From: an uncultured Lentisphaerota bacterium
GTDB taxonomy: Bacteria; Verrucomicrobiota; Kiritimatiellia; CAIQIC01
Direction: 5' to 3'
Assembly: GCA_903896925.1 (NCBI GenBank)
Contig: CAITZM010000057.1
Coordinates: 57,497-121,496 of the forward strand
Length of the DNA stretch: 64,000 nucleotides
The position numbers were made by a program, and so were the translations under genes. Shown here piece by piece: positions 49,990-59,428 of the stretch (within the stretch, counting starts at the first letter, position 1; the number at the start of each line of letters is the position of its first letter). Under the pieces are notes generated by a model, which had not been told where the DNA came from, made no database searches, and saw nothing but the letters and a program-made list of their open reading frames with translations.

Positions 49990-51213
49990 ATGGATATGCA
50001 AAAACTTTTCGCGGCGCGCATCGGTGGCGCGCAGTTCGGGCTGACGAACGAGATCTACAAGTTCGAGAAGATCAAGCGCGCCAAGGCGGCGGCGCTTGCC
50101 GCGCGGCCGGAGGTCGAGATGCTCGACTTCGGCGTCGGCGAGCCCGACCAGATGGCGCCCAGCCCGATCCGCGAGGCGCTCAAGCTCGCCGTGGACGATC
50201 CGGCCAACCGCGGCTATGCCGACAACGGCGTCCGCGCGTTCCGGTCCGCCGCCGCCAACTACATGGAAAAATTCTTCGGCGTCCGCGGCCTTGACCCGGA
50301 CACCGAGATCAACCACAGCATCGGCTCCAAGCCCGCGCTCGCCATGCTGCCGCTGTGCTTCGTCAATCCCGGCGACGCGGTGCTGCTGACCGTGCCCGGC
50401 TACCCCGTGCTCGGCACGCACGCCAGGTATCTCGGCGGCGAGGTCGTCAAGGTGCCGCTGCGCGCCGAGAACGGCTTCTTCCCCGACCTCGCGGCGCTGG
50501 ACCCGGCGGTCGTCGCCCGCACCAAGCTGTTCTACGTCAACTATCCGAACAACCCGACCGGCACCGCGGCGACGCCGGAATTCTTCGACGCGCTCATCGC
50601 CTTCGCGCAGAAGCACAACATCCTGATCGTGCAGGACGCCGCCTACGCGACGCTGATCTATGGTCGCGAGCGGCTCTCGATCCTCGGCCGGCCCGGCGGC
50701 AAGGACTGCGCCATCGAGCTGCACTCGATGAGCAAGAGCTACAACATGACCGGCTGGCGGCTCGGCTTCGTCACCGGCAACGCCAAGGCCGTCAAGGCGT
50801 TCGCCGAGGTCAAGGACAACGTGGACAGCGGCCAGTTCAAGGCGATCCAGCTCGCTGCCTGCACCGGCATCGCCGACATCCAGCTGTCCGAGGGCATCCG
50901 CGAGCACTACCGCCGCCGGCTGGACAAGCTCGTCAAGGTGTTGCAGCGCGCCGGTTTCGCCGCGCAGATGCCCGGCGGCACGTTCTATCTCTACCTGCCC
51001 GCGCCCAAGGGCGCCGGCGCGCAGGTGTTCAAGACGGCCGAAGAGGCCTCGCAGTTCCTGATCCGCGAATGCTCGATCTCCACCGTCCCGTGGGACGATG
51101 TCGGCGCGTTCCTGCGCTTCAGCGCTACGTTCGAGTCCGCCGGCGTCGCCGATGACGACCGCGTCTTGAACGAACTGGCGCGCCGCCTCGCCGCCGCCAA
51201 GCTCGTCTTCTGA
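49990..51213 (+). CDS. dapL: LL-diaminopimelate aminotransferase
   Basis: 407 residues. A class I/II PLP aminotransferase with the DapL opening (MQKLFAARIGGAQFG, YKFEKIKRAK, LDFGVGEPDQMAP). PGYPVLGTHARYLGG, YVNYPNNPTGTAATPEFF and SMSKSYNMTGWRLGF follow, with the PLP-binding Lys in SMSKSYN. It makes LL-diaminopimelate directly from tetrahydrodipicolinate for lysine and peptidoglycan. The enzyme is characteristic of chlamydiae, Verrucomicrobia and relatives, plus plants and cyanobacteria. ATG 49990 is chosen; the longer reading from 49858 starts in repeat-like DNA. No other dap genes are nearby. Confidence 0.9.
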   Translation: MDMQKLFAARIGGAQFGLTNEIYKFEKIKRAKAAALAARPEVEMLDFGVGEPDQMAPSPIREALKLAVDDPANRGYADNGVRAFRSAAANYMEKFFGVRGLDPDTEINHSIGSKPALAMLPLCFVNPGDAVLLTVPGYPVLGTHARYLGGEVVKVPLRAENGFFPDLAALDPAVVARTKLFYVNYPNNPTGTAATPEFFDALIAFAQKHNILIVQDAAYATLIYGRERLSILGRPGGKDCAIELHSMSKSYNMTGWRLGFVTGNAKAVKAFAEVKDNVDSGQFKAIQLAACTGIADIQLSEGIREHYRRRLDKLVKVLQRAGFAAQMPGGTFYLYLPAPKGAGAQVFKTAEEASQFLIRECSISTVPWDDVGAFLRFSATFESAGVADDDRVLNELARRLAAAKLVF

Positions 51214-51232
51214 TTTTGCATAATCTTCACCG

Positions 51233-51261
51233 TTGCCAAGCTCCGGCGCGGGCGGTATCGT
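51233..51261 (+). promoter_or_regulatory. Promoter of the SRP RNA gene
   Basis: TTGCCA (51233-51238), 17-base spacer, TATCGT (51256-51261). The expected start near 51268 matches the RNA's 5' end. Confidence 0.65.
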
Positions 51262-51267
51262 GGCCGC

Positions 51268-51537
51268 GCCGTGCTACCTGGGGAGTTAGCGGTGCCCTGT
51301 ACCTGCAACCCGCTTCAGCAGGAGGGAATGCCTGGGCGCGGCGGCCCTTGCGGGCGTGGAAGGCGCGGATGCGGCCTTGAAGGCCGGGTCCCATGCGACG
51401 GAGTCCGGCAAATCCCGCCAGGACCGGAAGGTAGCAACGGTACGACGGCTCCTCCGGGCGCCGTGGGGTGCCTGACCTGAGCCGCAGAAACGCCAGAAAC
51501 GAACGCGGGGGTCGTCCAACCCGGGATGCACGGCCTA
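51268..51537 (+). ncRNA. ffs: Signal recognition particle RNA, large form with Alu domain
   Basis: The 5' Alu part (GCCGTGCTA, GTTAGCGGTGCCCTGTACC, CTGCAACCCGCTTCAGCAGG) is nearly identical to that of Bacillus scRNA. The universal domain IV core is present at about 51416-51443 (CGCCAGGACCGGAAGGTAGCAACGG). The 3' strand GTGCCTGACCTGAGC and closing GATGCACGGC pair back to the 5' end. The length of about 270 nt fits the large bacterial form rather than the 4.5S form. It lies upstream of dnaX, a common bacterial arrangement. Confidence 0.93.
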
Positions 51538-51542
51538 TTTAC

Positions 51543-51672
51543 GGAATGGGTGATGGAGACATGGAGTGATGGAAATGGATGAAGCATGGAGTGCTGGGAT
51601 GCCGGGGAAACCGCACGGCGCTCCGGTCTCCGTTCCAGCACTCCACTGCTCCAGCACCCCGGCGCTCCGGAG
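51543..51672. repeat. Dispersed inverted repeat, family B copy 2
   Basis: The left arm has GGGTGATGGAGACATGGAGT and further TGGAGTG units. The right arm (about 51633-51672) has CCAGCACTCCACTGCTCCAG. It separates the SRP RNA from dnaX and ends 20 bases before ATG 51693. Confidence 0.7.
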
Positions 51673-51692
51673 TTTTTTCACGAGGTCGGCGT

Positions 51693-53390
<1,698 letters not shown>

Positions 53391-53417
53391 CAGCCCCTTC
53401 AACCCAGGAGAAAGACC

Positions 53418-53729
53418 ATGCCGAACTTCATGAAGATGATGAAACAGGCCGCCTCGATGCAGAAGGATATGGAACGCGTGCAGGGCGAGCTGGCCGAGAA
53501 GACCCTCGATTTTTCCGCCGGTGGCGGGATGGTGACGGCGACCGCGCGTGGCGATGGCACGCTTGCCCGCATCAAGATCGATCCCAAGGTCGTCAATCCT
53601 GCCGAGGTGGATCTGCTCGAAGACCTCGTCACCGCCGCCGTCGATGGCGCGCTGACCGCCGCCAAGGAGATGGCTGCGAAGGAACTCGGCAAGATCACCG
53701 CCGGCCTCAACATCCCCGGCCTCGGCTGA
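53418..53729 (+). CDS. ybaB: YbaB/EbfC nucleoid-associated protein
   Basis: 103 residues. MPNFMKMMKQAASMQKDMERVQGELAEKT is the standard N-terminal helix, followed by GGGMVTATARGDGTLARIKIDPKVVNPAEVDLLEDLVTAAVDGAL. A small dimeric DNA-binding protein, normally between dnaX and recR as here. AGGAGAAAGACC precedes ATG 53418. It lies 27 bases after dnaX, so co-transcription is expected. Confidence 0.95.
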   Translation: MPNFMKMMKQAASMQKDMERVQGELAEKTLDFSAGGGMVTATARGDGTLARIKIDPKVVNPAEVDLLEDLVTAAVDGALTAAKEMAAKELGKITAGLNIPGLG

Positions 53730-53730
53730 G

Positions 53731-53936
53731 GAAAATCCGAAATCCAAATTTCGAAATCCGAAATAAATTCAAATTCAGAAATGCTGAAAACCAGCAGCCT
53801 TGAATCCATCACCGGAGCGTCAGTTCCATGCCGGAGCCTGACGGATTGAATGAAGCCAGTAACGCGGAGCAAGCAAGTTTTTCTAATTTTTGATTTCTAA
53901 TTTGTTTCGTATTTAGGTTTTTGAGCTTCGGATTTT
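53731..53936. repeat. AT-rich dispersed inverted repeat, family A copy 2
   Basis: The left arm begins GAAAATCCGAAATCCAAATT just after the ybaB stop. The right arm ends in GCTTCGGATTTTC just before recR. They pair imperfectly over about 60 bases. The centre (about 53792-53875) is GC-richer. The element separates two genes that normally form one operon and leaves recR without a visible Shine-Dalgarno site. Confidence 0.75.
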
Positions 53937-53942
53937 CTTCCC

Positions 53943-54548
53943 ATGAGCCGCATTGAACCGGTGGAAAAGCTGATGGCGGTGCTGGCGCGGCTGCCGGGCG
54001 TGGGCCGGCGGACCGCCGAGCGCATGGCGGTCAAGCTCGCGCGCGACCCGCAGGGCCTGACGCGCGAACTCGGCGTGGCGCTCGCCGACCTCGCGGCGCG
54101 CACCTCCGTCTGTTCCCAGTGCGGCGACCTCACGCTGCGCGGCACCGATCCGTGCGCGCTCTGCACCAGCCCGCGGCGCGACAGCCGCGTCATCTGCGTC
54201 GTCGAGGAACCCAGCGACATCCAGCAGCTTGAGGCCTCCGGCGCGTTCCAGGGCCGCTACCACGCGCTGCTCGGCCGGCTCTCGCCGATGCGCGGCGAGG
54301 GCCCCGGCCATCTGCGGCTCGAGGCGCTGCTCAAGCGCATCGAGGCCGATGGCGTCACCGAGGTGATCCTCGCCTTGAGCCCGGACGTCGAGGGCGACTC
54401 CACCGCGGCCTTCATCCGCCATATCCTGGAAAGCCGTCCCGGCATCCGCGTCACGCGCCTTGCGCTCGGCGTCCCCGCCGGCAGCGCGATCGCCTACGCC
54501 GACCCGCTGACGCTCGCCCGCGCCCTCCAGGGCCGGCAGAACATGTAA
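53943..54548 (+). CDS. recR: Recombination protein RecR
   Basis: 201 residues. Helix-hairpin-helix LARLPGVGRRTAERMAV, zinc-finger CSQCGDLTLRGTDPCALC and a Toprim domain (VICVVEEPSDIQQLEASGAFQGRYHALLGRLSPMRGEGPGHL, EVILALSPDVEGDSTAAFI) are all present and of normal length. RecR works with RecO and RecF in gap repair. It follows ybaB, but a 206-base repeat now lies between them. ATG 53943. Confidence 0.96.
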   Translation: MSRIEPVEKLMAVLARLPGVGRRTAERMAVKLARDPQGLTRELGVALADLAARTSVCSQCGDLTLRGTDPCALCTSPRRDSRVICVVEEPSDIQQLEASGAFQGRYHALLGRLSPMRGEGPGHLRLEALLKRIEADGVTEVILALSPDVEGDSTAAFIRHILESRPGIRVTRLALGVPAGSAIAYADPLTLARALQGRQNM

Positions 54549-54580
54549 CGAACACCGAACACTGAACATCCAACATCGAA
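54549..54580. repeat. Dispersed repeat, family E copy 2
   Basis: It shares GAACACTGAACATCCAACA with 9209-9245, directly after the recR stop codon. Confidence 0.7.
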
Positions 54581-54656
54581 CCCGGCTTCGCCGAGGGCTT
54601 CGCCGGGGCAAGCATCGCAGGGGTTGCAGGCGGGCCTCCGAACCGGTACGGCGGCC

Positions 54657-54684
54657 TGTAGCCGCGTTCGTGAGAACGCGGCCC
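54657..54684. repeat. REP-like palindrome, GTAG head
   Basis: GTAG followed by CCGCGTTCGTGAGAACGCGG, a single GTAG-headed palindrome in the recR/SGNH spacer. Confidence 0.6.
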
Positions 54685-54734
54685 GCCCAGACCGCCACCG
54701 CACCCATAAACTTAGCAGGCAAAGGAAAAACACG

Positions 54735-55610
54735 ATGAAAAAACAAATGCGATGGATGGGTTGCGTGGGTGCCGGGCTGATCCTGACGGTGAGTGCCCTA
54801 GCGCAAGGCTCCGCGGTGAAGACCGGCGAGAAGATTGCCTTCCTCGGCGACTCCATCACGCAGCAGGGCGCCGACGGGCCGGGCGGCTATGTGCGGCTCG
54901 TCATCAGCGGGCTCGAAGCCAACGGCGTGAAGGCGGAGGCGATTCCCGCGGGCATCAGCGGCAACAAGTCCAACCAGATGCTCGAGCGGCTCGAGCGCGC
55001 CGTGCTCAGCAAGAAGCCCGCCTGGATGACCTTGAGCTGCGGCGTCAACGACGTCTGGCATGGCGAGAAAGGCATCCCGCTCGACCAATACCAGCAGAAC
55101 ATCACGAAGATCGTGGACCGCTGCCAGGCCGCCGGCGTCAAGGTGATGCTCCTGACCTCGACGATGATCAGGGAGGACCAGGGCAACGAGTTCAACCAGA
55201 AGCTGGTCGCCTACAACGCTTTCCTGCGCGCGCTGGCCGTTGAGAAGAAGTGCCTGCTGGCCGACCTGAACGCCGAGATGCAGGTCACGCTCGCGCAGGC
55301 CAAGAAAACCCAGCCGCGGCCAGCGAACGGGAACTACCTGACCGCCGATGGTGTCCACATGAACCCGGCGGGCAACCAGATGATGGCGCTCGGCGTGCTC
55401 CGGGGCTTCGGCCTGGGCGAGACGCAACTCGCCAAGACGCGCGAGTACTGGCTGGACCTGCCCGGCACCTGCGAACTGGCCGCGAAGGCCAAGCTGACGC
55501 AGCGTCAATATCAGCAACTGAGCGCGCTCGCCGCGCAGAAGAAATGCTCCGTGGACAGCCTCGTCGGCGAGGCGCTGAACCAGAGCGTGGCCGTGCTGCT
55601 GAAGAAATAA
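54735..55610 (+). CDS. Secreted SGNH/GDSL hydrolase
   Basis: 291 residues. Sec signal MKKQMRWMGCVGAGLILTVSALAQG. Block I is IAFLGDSITQQG (Ser40), block II IPAGISGNKSNQM, block III LSCGVNDVWHG and block V DGVHMNPAGNQMMA with the catalytic Asp-His. Members of this clade remove acetyl or other acyl groups from plant or algal polysaccharides. A C-terminal extension of about 50 residues after the His block is helical. ATG 54735; a strong terminator follows at 55712. Another SGNH gene lies convergently downstream. Confidence 0.88.
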   Translation: MKKQMRWMGCVGAGLILTVSALAQGSAVKTGEKIAFLGDSITQQGADGPGGYVRLVISGLEANGVKAEAIPAGISGNKSNQMLERLERAVLSKKPAWMTLSCGVNDVWHGEKGIPLDQYQQNITKIVDRCQAAGVKVMLLTSTMIREDQGNEFNQKLVAYNAFLRALAVEKKCLLADLNAEMQVTLAQAKKTQPRPANGNYLTADGVHMNPAGNQMMALGVLRGFGLGETQLAKTREYWLDLPGTCELAAKAKLTQRQYQQLSALAAQKKCSVDSLVGEALNQSVAVLLKK

Positions 55611-55621
55611 GTCTGCTCCGG

Positions 55622-55702
55622 GTAGGGGCGCAGTCTTGCTGCGCCCGATGTGTGTTGCAAGCAGGGCGAACGGGCATCCTTCAGCCGAAGGACGCCCCTA
55701 CA
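55622..55702. repeat. REP-like inverted pair, family C copy 3
   Basis: GTAGGGGCGCAGTCTTGCTG opens and CGAAGGACGCCCCTAC closes the element, both heads outward, with GATGTGTGTTGCAAGC between. Confidence 0.7.
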
Positions 55703-55711
55703 TCGGAAAAG

Positions 55712-55745
55712 AAAGCAGCGGATGGTTGCCCATCCGCTGCTTTTT
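55712..55745. terminator. Intrinsic terminator
   Basis: AAGCAGCGGATGG and CCATCCGCTGCTT form a 13-base stem around TTGC with A and T runs on either side, so it can act for both convergent SGNH genes. Confidence 0.85.
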
Positions 55746-55797
55746 GAGTCTGCCTTCCGGCTGACCTCTGACCGCTGATCTCTGTTTTTTCTTTCGC

Positions 55798-56559
55798 TTA
55801 CTTCTTCAGCGCGGCCTGGATCTCCGGGACGATGGCGTTGGCCCAGATGGCATAGCCCTTCGCGTTCGGGTGGAGCAGGTCGGGCATGATGTCCTTGGAG
55901 AGCGTGCCGTCGGCTTCCAGCAGCTTCGCGTTGATGTCGATATACTTGATGTTCCAGTGGCCGTTGTACTGGGCGATGAGCTTGTTCACGTTGTCGTTGA
56001 TCACGCGCATCTCGTCGGTCGGCTTGGCGCTGCGCGGGAAGATGGCGAGGAGCAGCTGGTGCGCCTGCGGGAAGCGCTCGTGCAGCCGGGCGCAGATCGC
56101 GCCGATGCCGGCGGCGGTTTCCTCCGGCTTGTCCTTGCGGTGGCCGGTGTTGTTTGTGCCGATCATGATGATGATGACCTTCGGGTTGAGCGCGCCCTCC
56201 AGGTTGCCGTGCTCAAAACGCCAGAGCACATGTTCCGTGCGGTCGCCGCTGATGCCGAAGTTGGCCGCCTTGAACGGGGCGATCTTCTCTTCCCATACGG
56301 CCTTGCCGCCGCTTTCCCAGCCGTGCGTGATCGAATCGCCGACGAAGAGGACATCGAAGCCGCCGGTTTTCGCCAGGGCGTTGAATTTTTCGTGGCGCGG
56401 CATCGTGCCGTTGTGCGGATCGGCGACGATGGATTTGGCGTCCTTGGCCACAGAGGGAACCGGCGGCGGCGTGGAGGTGGGTGTGGCGCAACCGGCGAGC
56501 AGGGCGACCAGCGCCAGACCCGCGGTCCGGCGTGAACAACGTGACGCTGTCAACTGCAT
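55798..56559 (-). CDS. SGNH/GDSL hydrolase lipoprotein (PAF-acetylhydrolase-like)
   Basis: 253 residues. Signal ending LALVALLAGC (Cys24) is a lipobox. Blocks: DVLFVGDSITHGW (Ser), NFGISGDRTEHVLWRFEHG, IIIMIGTNNTGH (Asn) and DLLHPNAKGYAIWA (Asp-His). The GDRT and GTNN pattern is that of platelet-activating-factor acetylhydrolase-like esterases that deacetylate sugars. GGAG precedes ATG 56559; a longer reading to 56643 is rejected. It is convergent with the other SGNH gene and shares the terminator at 55712. Confidence 0.88.
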   Translation of the reverse strand: MQLTASRCSRRTAGLALVALLAGCATPTSTPPPVPSVAKDAKSIVADPHNGTMPRHEKFNALAKTGGFDVLFVGDSITHGWESGGKAVWEEKIAPFKAANFGISGDRTEHVLWRFEHGNLEGALNPKVIIIMIGTNNTGHRKDKPEETAAGIGAICARLHERFPQAHQLLLAIFPRSAKPTDEMRVINDNVNKLIAQYNGHWNIKYIDINAKLLEADGTLSKDIMPDLLHPNAKGYAIWANAIVPEIQAALKK

Positions 56560-56718
56560 GTGTTTCTCCTCATGGTTGGAATCCGGGCGCGGAGCATAAG
56601 TCGCGGCATACCGCAGCGTCAAGAAATCGAGGGAGACGCGCAAGTCAGTGGTGGGTTGTCAGTGGTCAGTTGAATGACCTGCATGGCTGCGACGGCATGA
56701 GATCTGAAAGAAAACATT

Positions 56719-56800
56719 CTTGTGGGCGGGAGCTCCTGCTCCCGCGCACCTCACGCAAGCAACGCACTGACGCGGGAGCTGGAGCTCCCGCCCACAAGAG
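56719..56800. repeat. Dispersed inverted repeat, family F copy 1
   Basis: TTGTGGGCGGGAGCTCCTGC at the left pairs with GGAGCTCCCGCCCACAA at the right, with inner GCGGGAG palindromic units. It fills much of the 303-base gene-free stretch 56560-56862. Confidence 0.75.
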
Positions 56801-56862
56801 GAGCGGCCACCGCCGTGGCAGGGCTGCGGCCTACAACGCAGCGCACATAACATCAGCGCAAC

Positions 56863-57708
56863 TCACTTCGCTTCGTAGACGCGCACGTAGTCCACCACGA
56901 ACTGCTGCGGGAAGACGGTGGCGGCCAGCTTCTTGTTGCGCGACTCCAAGGCGAGGTTCAGCAGGATGTAGTGCGGCTTGCGGAAGGCGTTGTCGCCCTG
57001 CTCGTCGAGCTTGGCGAGCGGGACGGTGTGGTACTTGTTGCCGTCGCAGAAGAAATCCATCCGCTCGGCGTTCCACTCCAGCGCGTACACGTGGTATTCA
57101 CCGAGCGATTCCGGCACATTCAGCTTGCCGGAATCCTGTTGGTGCTTCCCGTCCTTGCGCCAGTGCACGGTCGAGGTCATTTCGTGGAGCTTGCGCGCCC
57201 AATACTCCATGATGTCGATCTCGCCGCACGCGGGCCAGCCGGTGCTGTGGTTGCTGCCGAGCGTCCAGAAGGCGGGCCACGTGCCCTCGCCCTGCGGCAG
57301 CTTGGCGCGGAGTTCCATGCGCCCATAGCGCCAGGTCGCCCGGTTCTGGGTGATCAGGCTGGCGGCGGTGTAGTCGGCGGATTCCCGCTGCGGCTTGCCC
57401 TGCTTGGTCAGGCCGGGCTTGAAACGGGGATTCTTGAACGGCTCCTTGCGCGCCTCGAGGATCAGGGTGCCGTTCTCGACGCGCGCGTTCTCCAGCCGGC
57501 CGCGTGTGTAATACTGCGGCTCGTTGTTGCGCACGAAGCCTTCCTCGTAGTCCCATTTCTTCGGGTCGGGCAGGCCGGTGTAGTCGAACTCGTCGGCCCA
57601 CACCAGTTTCCACTTCGTCGTATCGGCCTGACCCACCGGCTCCGCGGCTTGTGCGCAGCCCAGCATCGCCAGCGCCGCCCCGAGCAGCATCTGCAGGATT
57701 GTTTTCAT
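56863..57708 (-). CDS. Glycoside hydrolase family 16 enzyme
   Basis: 281 residues. Signal MKTILQMLLGAALAMLGCAQA (a possible lipobox at Cys18). The GH16 core is LVWADEFDYTGLPDPKKWDYEEG, TLILEARKE, RYGRMELRAKLPQGEGTWPAFWTLG and the catalytic GEIDIMEYW with Glu163, Asp165 and Glu168. LEWNAERMDFFCDGNKYHT and FVVDYVRVYEAK close the fold. It should cleave beta-1,3- or beta-1,3/1,4-glucans or agar-type galactans; the exact substrate cannot be read. ATG 57708. Confidence 0.92.
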   Translation of the reverse strand: MKTILQMLLGAALAMLGCAQAAEPVGQADTTKWKLVWADEFDYTGLPDPKKWDYEEGFVRNNEPQYYTRGRLENARVENGTLILEARKEPFKNPRFKPGLTKQGKPQRESADYTAASLITQNRATWRYGRMELRAKLPQGEGTWPAFWTLGSNHSTGWPACGEIDIMEYWARKLHEMTSTVHWRKDGKHQQDSGKLNVPESLGEYHVYALEWNAERMDFFCDGNKYHTVPLAKLDEQGDNAFRKPHYILLNLALESRNKKLAATVFPQQFVVDYVRVYEAK

Positions 57709-57904
57709 CGTGGCCCGAGCATAGGTGCCGCGCGGCGGCGTGTCGAGCGGGGAGGAGCGGCGGGTTTCAGGGCTTGCATGGGAAAGCGTGATGTTGCCTT
57801 GGACCGTTGCCGCACGGGTGCGCTTGGCGATTGCGGCCGGGGTTTGATTCGATGCACAGCGCGTTGCGTTCGCGGGCTTGAGGAGGCCCGGCAGGGCCGA
57901 CGCA

Positions 57905-58052
57905 CGATAGCCGGTGGCGCAAGCCACCGGACGGCACGCCACCGCATCCTCTCTTTGCGCCCCGGAGGGAGCAACGGAATTCCACCGCCCCTCTGGGGCG
58001 GACGAAATAATCATGGTGTGCATTTTCCGGTGGCTTGCGCCACCGGCTACCA
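57905..58052. repeat. REP-like inverted pair, family G
   Basis: ATAGCCGGTGGCGCAAGCCA at the left and TGGCTTGCGCCACCGGCTAC at the right are inverted copies about 100 bases apart. Between them GCGCCCCGGAGGGAGC and CGCCCCTCTGGGGCGG form further hairpins. It occupies most of the 385-base gene-free stretch 57709-58093. Confidence 0.78.
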
Positions 58053-58093
58053 TCCTGCGGCCCTCCGGGCCGCGGCGGCGGAAGAGTAGCGTG

Positions 58094-59425
58094 TTACGGC
58101 GCCAGCGCGTCGGCGCGGGCGAGGAGGGCGGCGAAGGCGCCGTCGGTCTTCTCCACGGCGGGCAGCAGCAGCAGCCGGCTGACGAGCCGGAAGTCGGGGT
58201 GGTCGCCGAGCCAGCGCTTGATGAGCAGCTCGTTCTCCTCCGGCTCGATGCTGCAGGTGGAATAGACCAGCCGCCCGCCCGGCCGCACGAGCGCGGCGGC
58301 GCCTTGCAGGATGCCGAATTGCGTGGCGACCAGTTTCTTCTGGCGGTCCACGCTGAACCGCCAGCGCGCGTCGGGGCGGCGGCGCAGGACGCCGGTGTTG
58401 GAGCAGGGGACATCCAGCAGCACGGCGTCGAAAGCGTCGCCGCGGCCCGCGGCGACCAGTTCCTGCCGCGCGGGCTCCGGCGCGGCGGCGTCGCCCTGCA
58501 CCACGCGGATCAGCCCGCCGCCGGCGCGCGCGACGTTCTCGCGCAGCCGCGCCAGCCGGTCGGTGTGGCGCTCCATCGCGATCACGCAGCCCTGGCCCTG
58601 CAGCCGGGCGGCGATGTCGAGCGCCTTGCCGCCGGGTGCGGCGCAGGCGTCGAGGATGTTCTCGCCCGGCTGCGGCGCGAGCAGGTCGATGGCGAGCGAG
58701 GTCGCGGGATCCTGCACGGCGAACAGGCCCTCGCGGTAGCCGGGGACGTCGGCGACGCGCACGCCGCGTGGCAGGATGCAGAAGTCGTGGCCGAGCGCGG
58801 CGAACGGCTGCGCGGCGATGCCCGCCGCCTTGAGCTGCTCGAAGAATGGTTCCGCGGCGATGTTGTTGAGGCGCAACACGGTCTCCGCCGGCTTGTTGTC
58901 CCACTTGCAGATGGCGAGGGCTCTTTTCATCCCGTAGTGCTGCTGCCAGCGCGTGAACAGCTCGTCGGGGTGCGAGAGGCGCAGCGCGGCCGGCAGCTGC
59001 TTGAGCTCGTTGGCGAAGGCGGCGCTCTCGCGCTGCGCGCGGCGCAGGATGGCGTTGAGGAAGTTGGCGGCACGCGCGCCGGCGAGGGCCTTGGCGGCCT
59101 CGACGGTCTCGTGGACCGCGGCGAACGGCGCCACGTCGGTGAGCCAGAGCAACTGGTAGAGGCCGACGAGCGCGAGCGCAAAGAGCGGCGCCGCCGGCTC
59201 GCGTTCGGCGACTTTGTGATAAAACCATTCCAATGTGCGGCGCTGGCGCACGACACCGAGGACGAGTTCCTGCACGAAGGCGCGGTCGGCTTTGACGGCC
59301 TCCAGTGCACGGTCGGGAAAATCGCCGCGTTCGAGCCAGGCGGCGATGATGCCGGCGGCGACGCCGCGTGAGTTGGTGGGCGCCGGGGCGCGGGCCGGTT
59401 TTTCAGAAGTATTGTTCACGGCCAT
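58094..59425 (-). CDS. rsmB: 16S rRNA (cytosine-C5) methyltransferase RsmB/Sun
   Basis: 443 residues. The N-terminal NusB-like helical domain (AFVQELVLGVVRQRRTLEWF, AVHETVEAAKALAGARAANFLNAILRR) is followed by the methyltransferase domain: LDACAAPGGKALDIAA, CVIAMERHTDRLARLRENV, DAFDAVLLDVPCSNTGVLRRRPDARW (catalytic Cys) and LVYSTCSIEPEENE (second Cys). It methylates C967 of 16S rRNA in E. coli. ATG 59425 lies 3 bases after the upstream membrane-protein gene, so they form an operon. Confidence 0.94.
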   Translation of the reverse strand: MAVNNTSEKPARAPAPTNSRGVAAGIIAAWLERGDFPDRALEAVKADRAFVQELVLGVVRQRRTLEWFYHKVAEREPAAPLFALALVGLYQLLWLTDVAPFAAVHETVEAAKALAGARAANFLNAILRRAQRESAAFANELKQLPAALRLSHPDELFTRWQQHYGMKRALAICKWDNKPAETVLRLNNIAAEPFFEQLKAAGIAAQPFAALGHDFCILPRGVRVADVPGYREGLFAVQDPATSLAIDLLAPQPGENILDACAAPGGKALDIAARLQGQGCVIAMERHTDRLARLRENVARAGGGLIRVVQGDAAAPEPARQELVAAGRGDAFDAVLLDVPCSNTGVLRRRPDARWRFSVDRQKKLVATQFGILQGAAALVRPGGRLVYSTCSIEPEENELLIKRWLGDHPDFRLVSRLLLLPAVEKTDGAFAALLARADALAP

Positions 59426-59428
59426 AGT

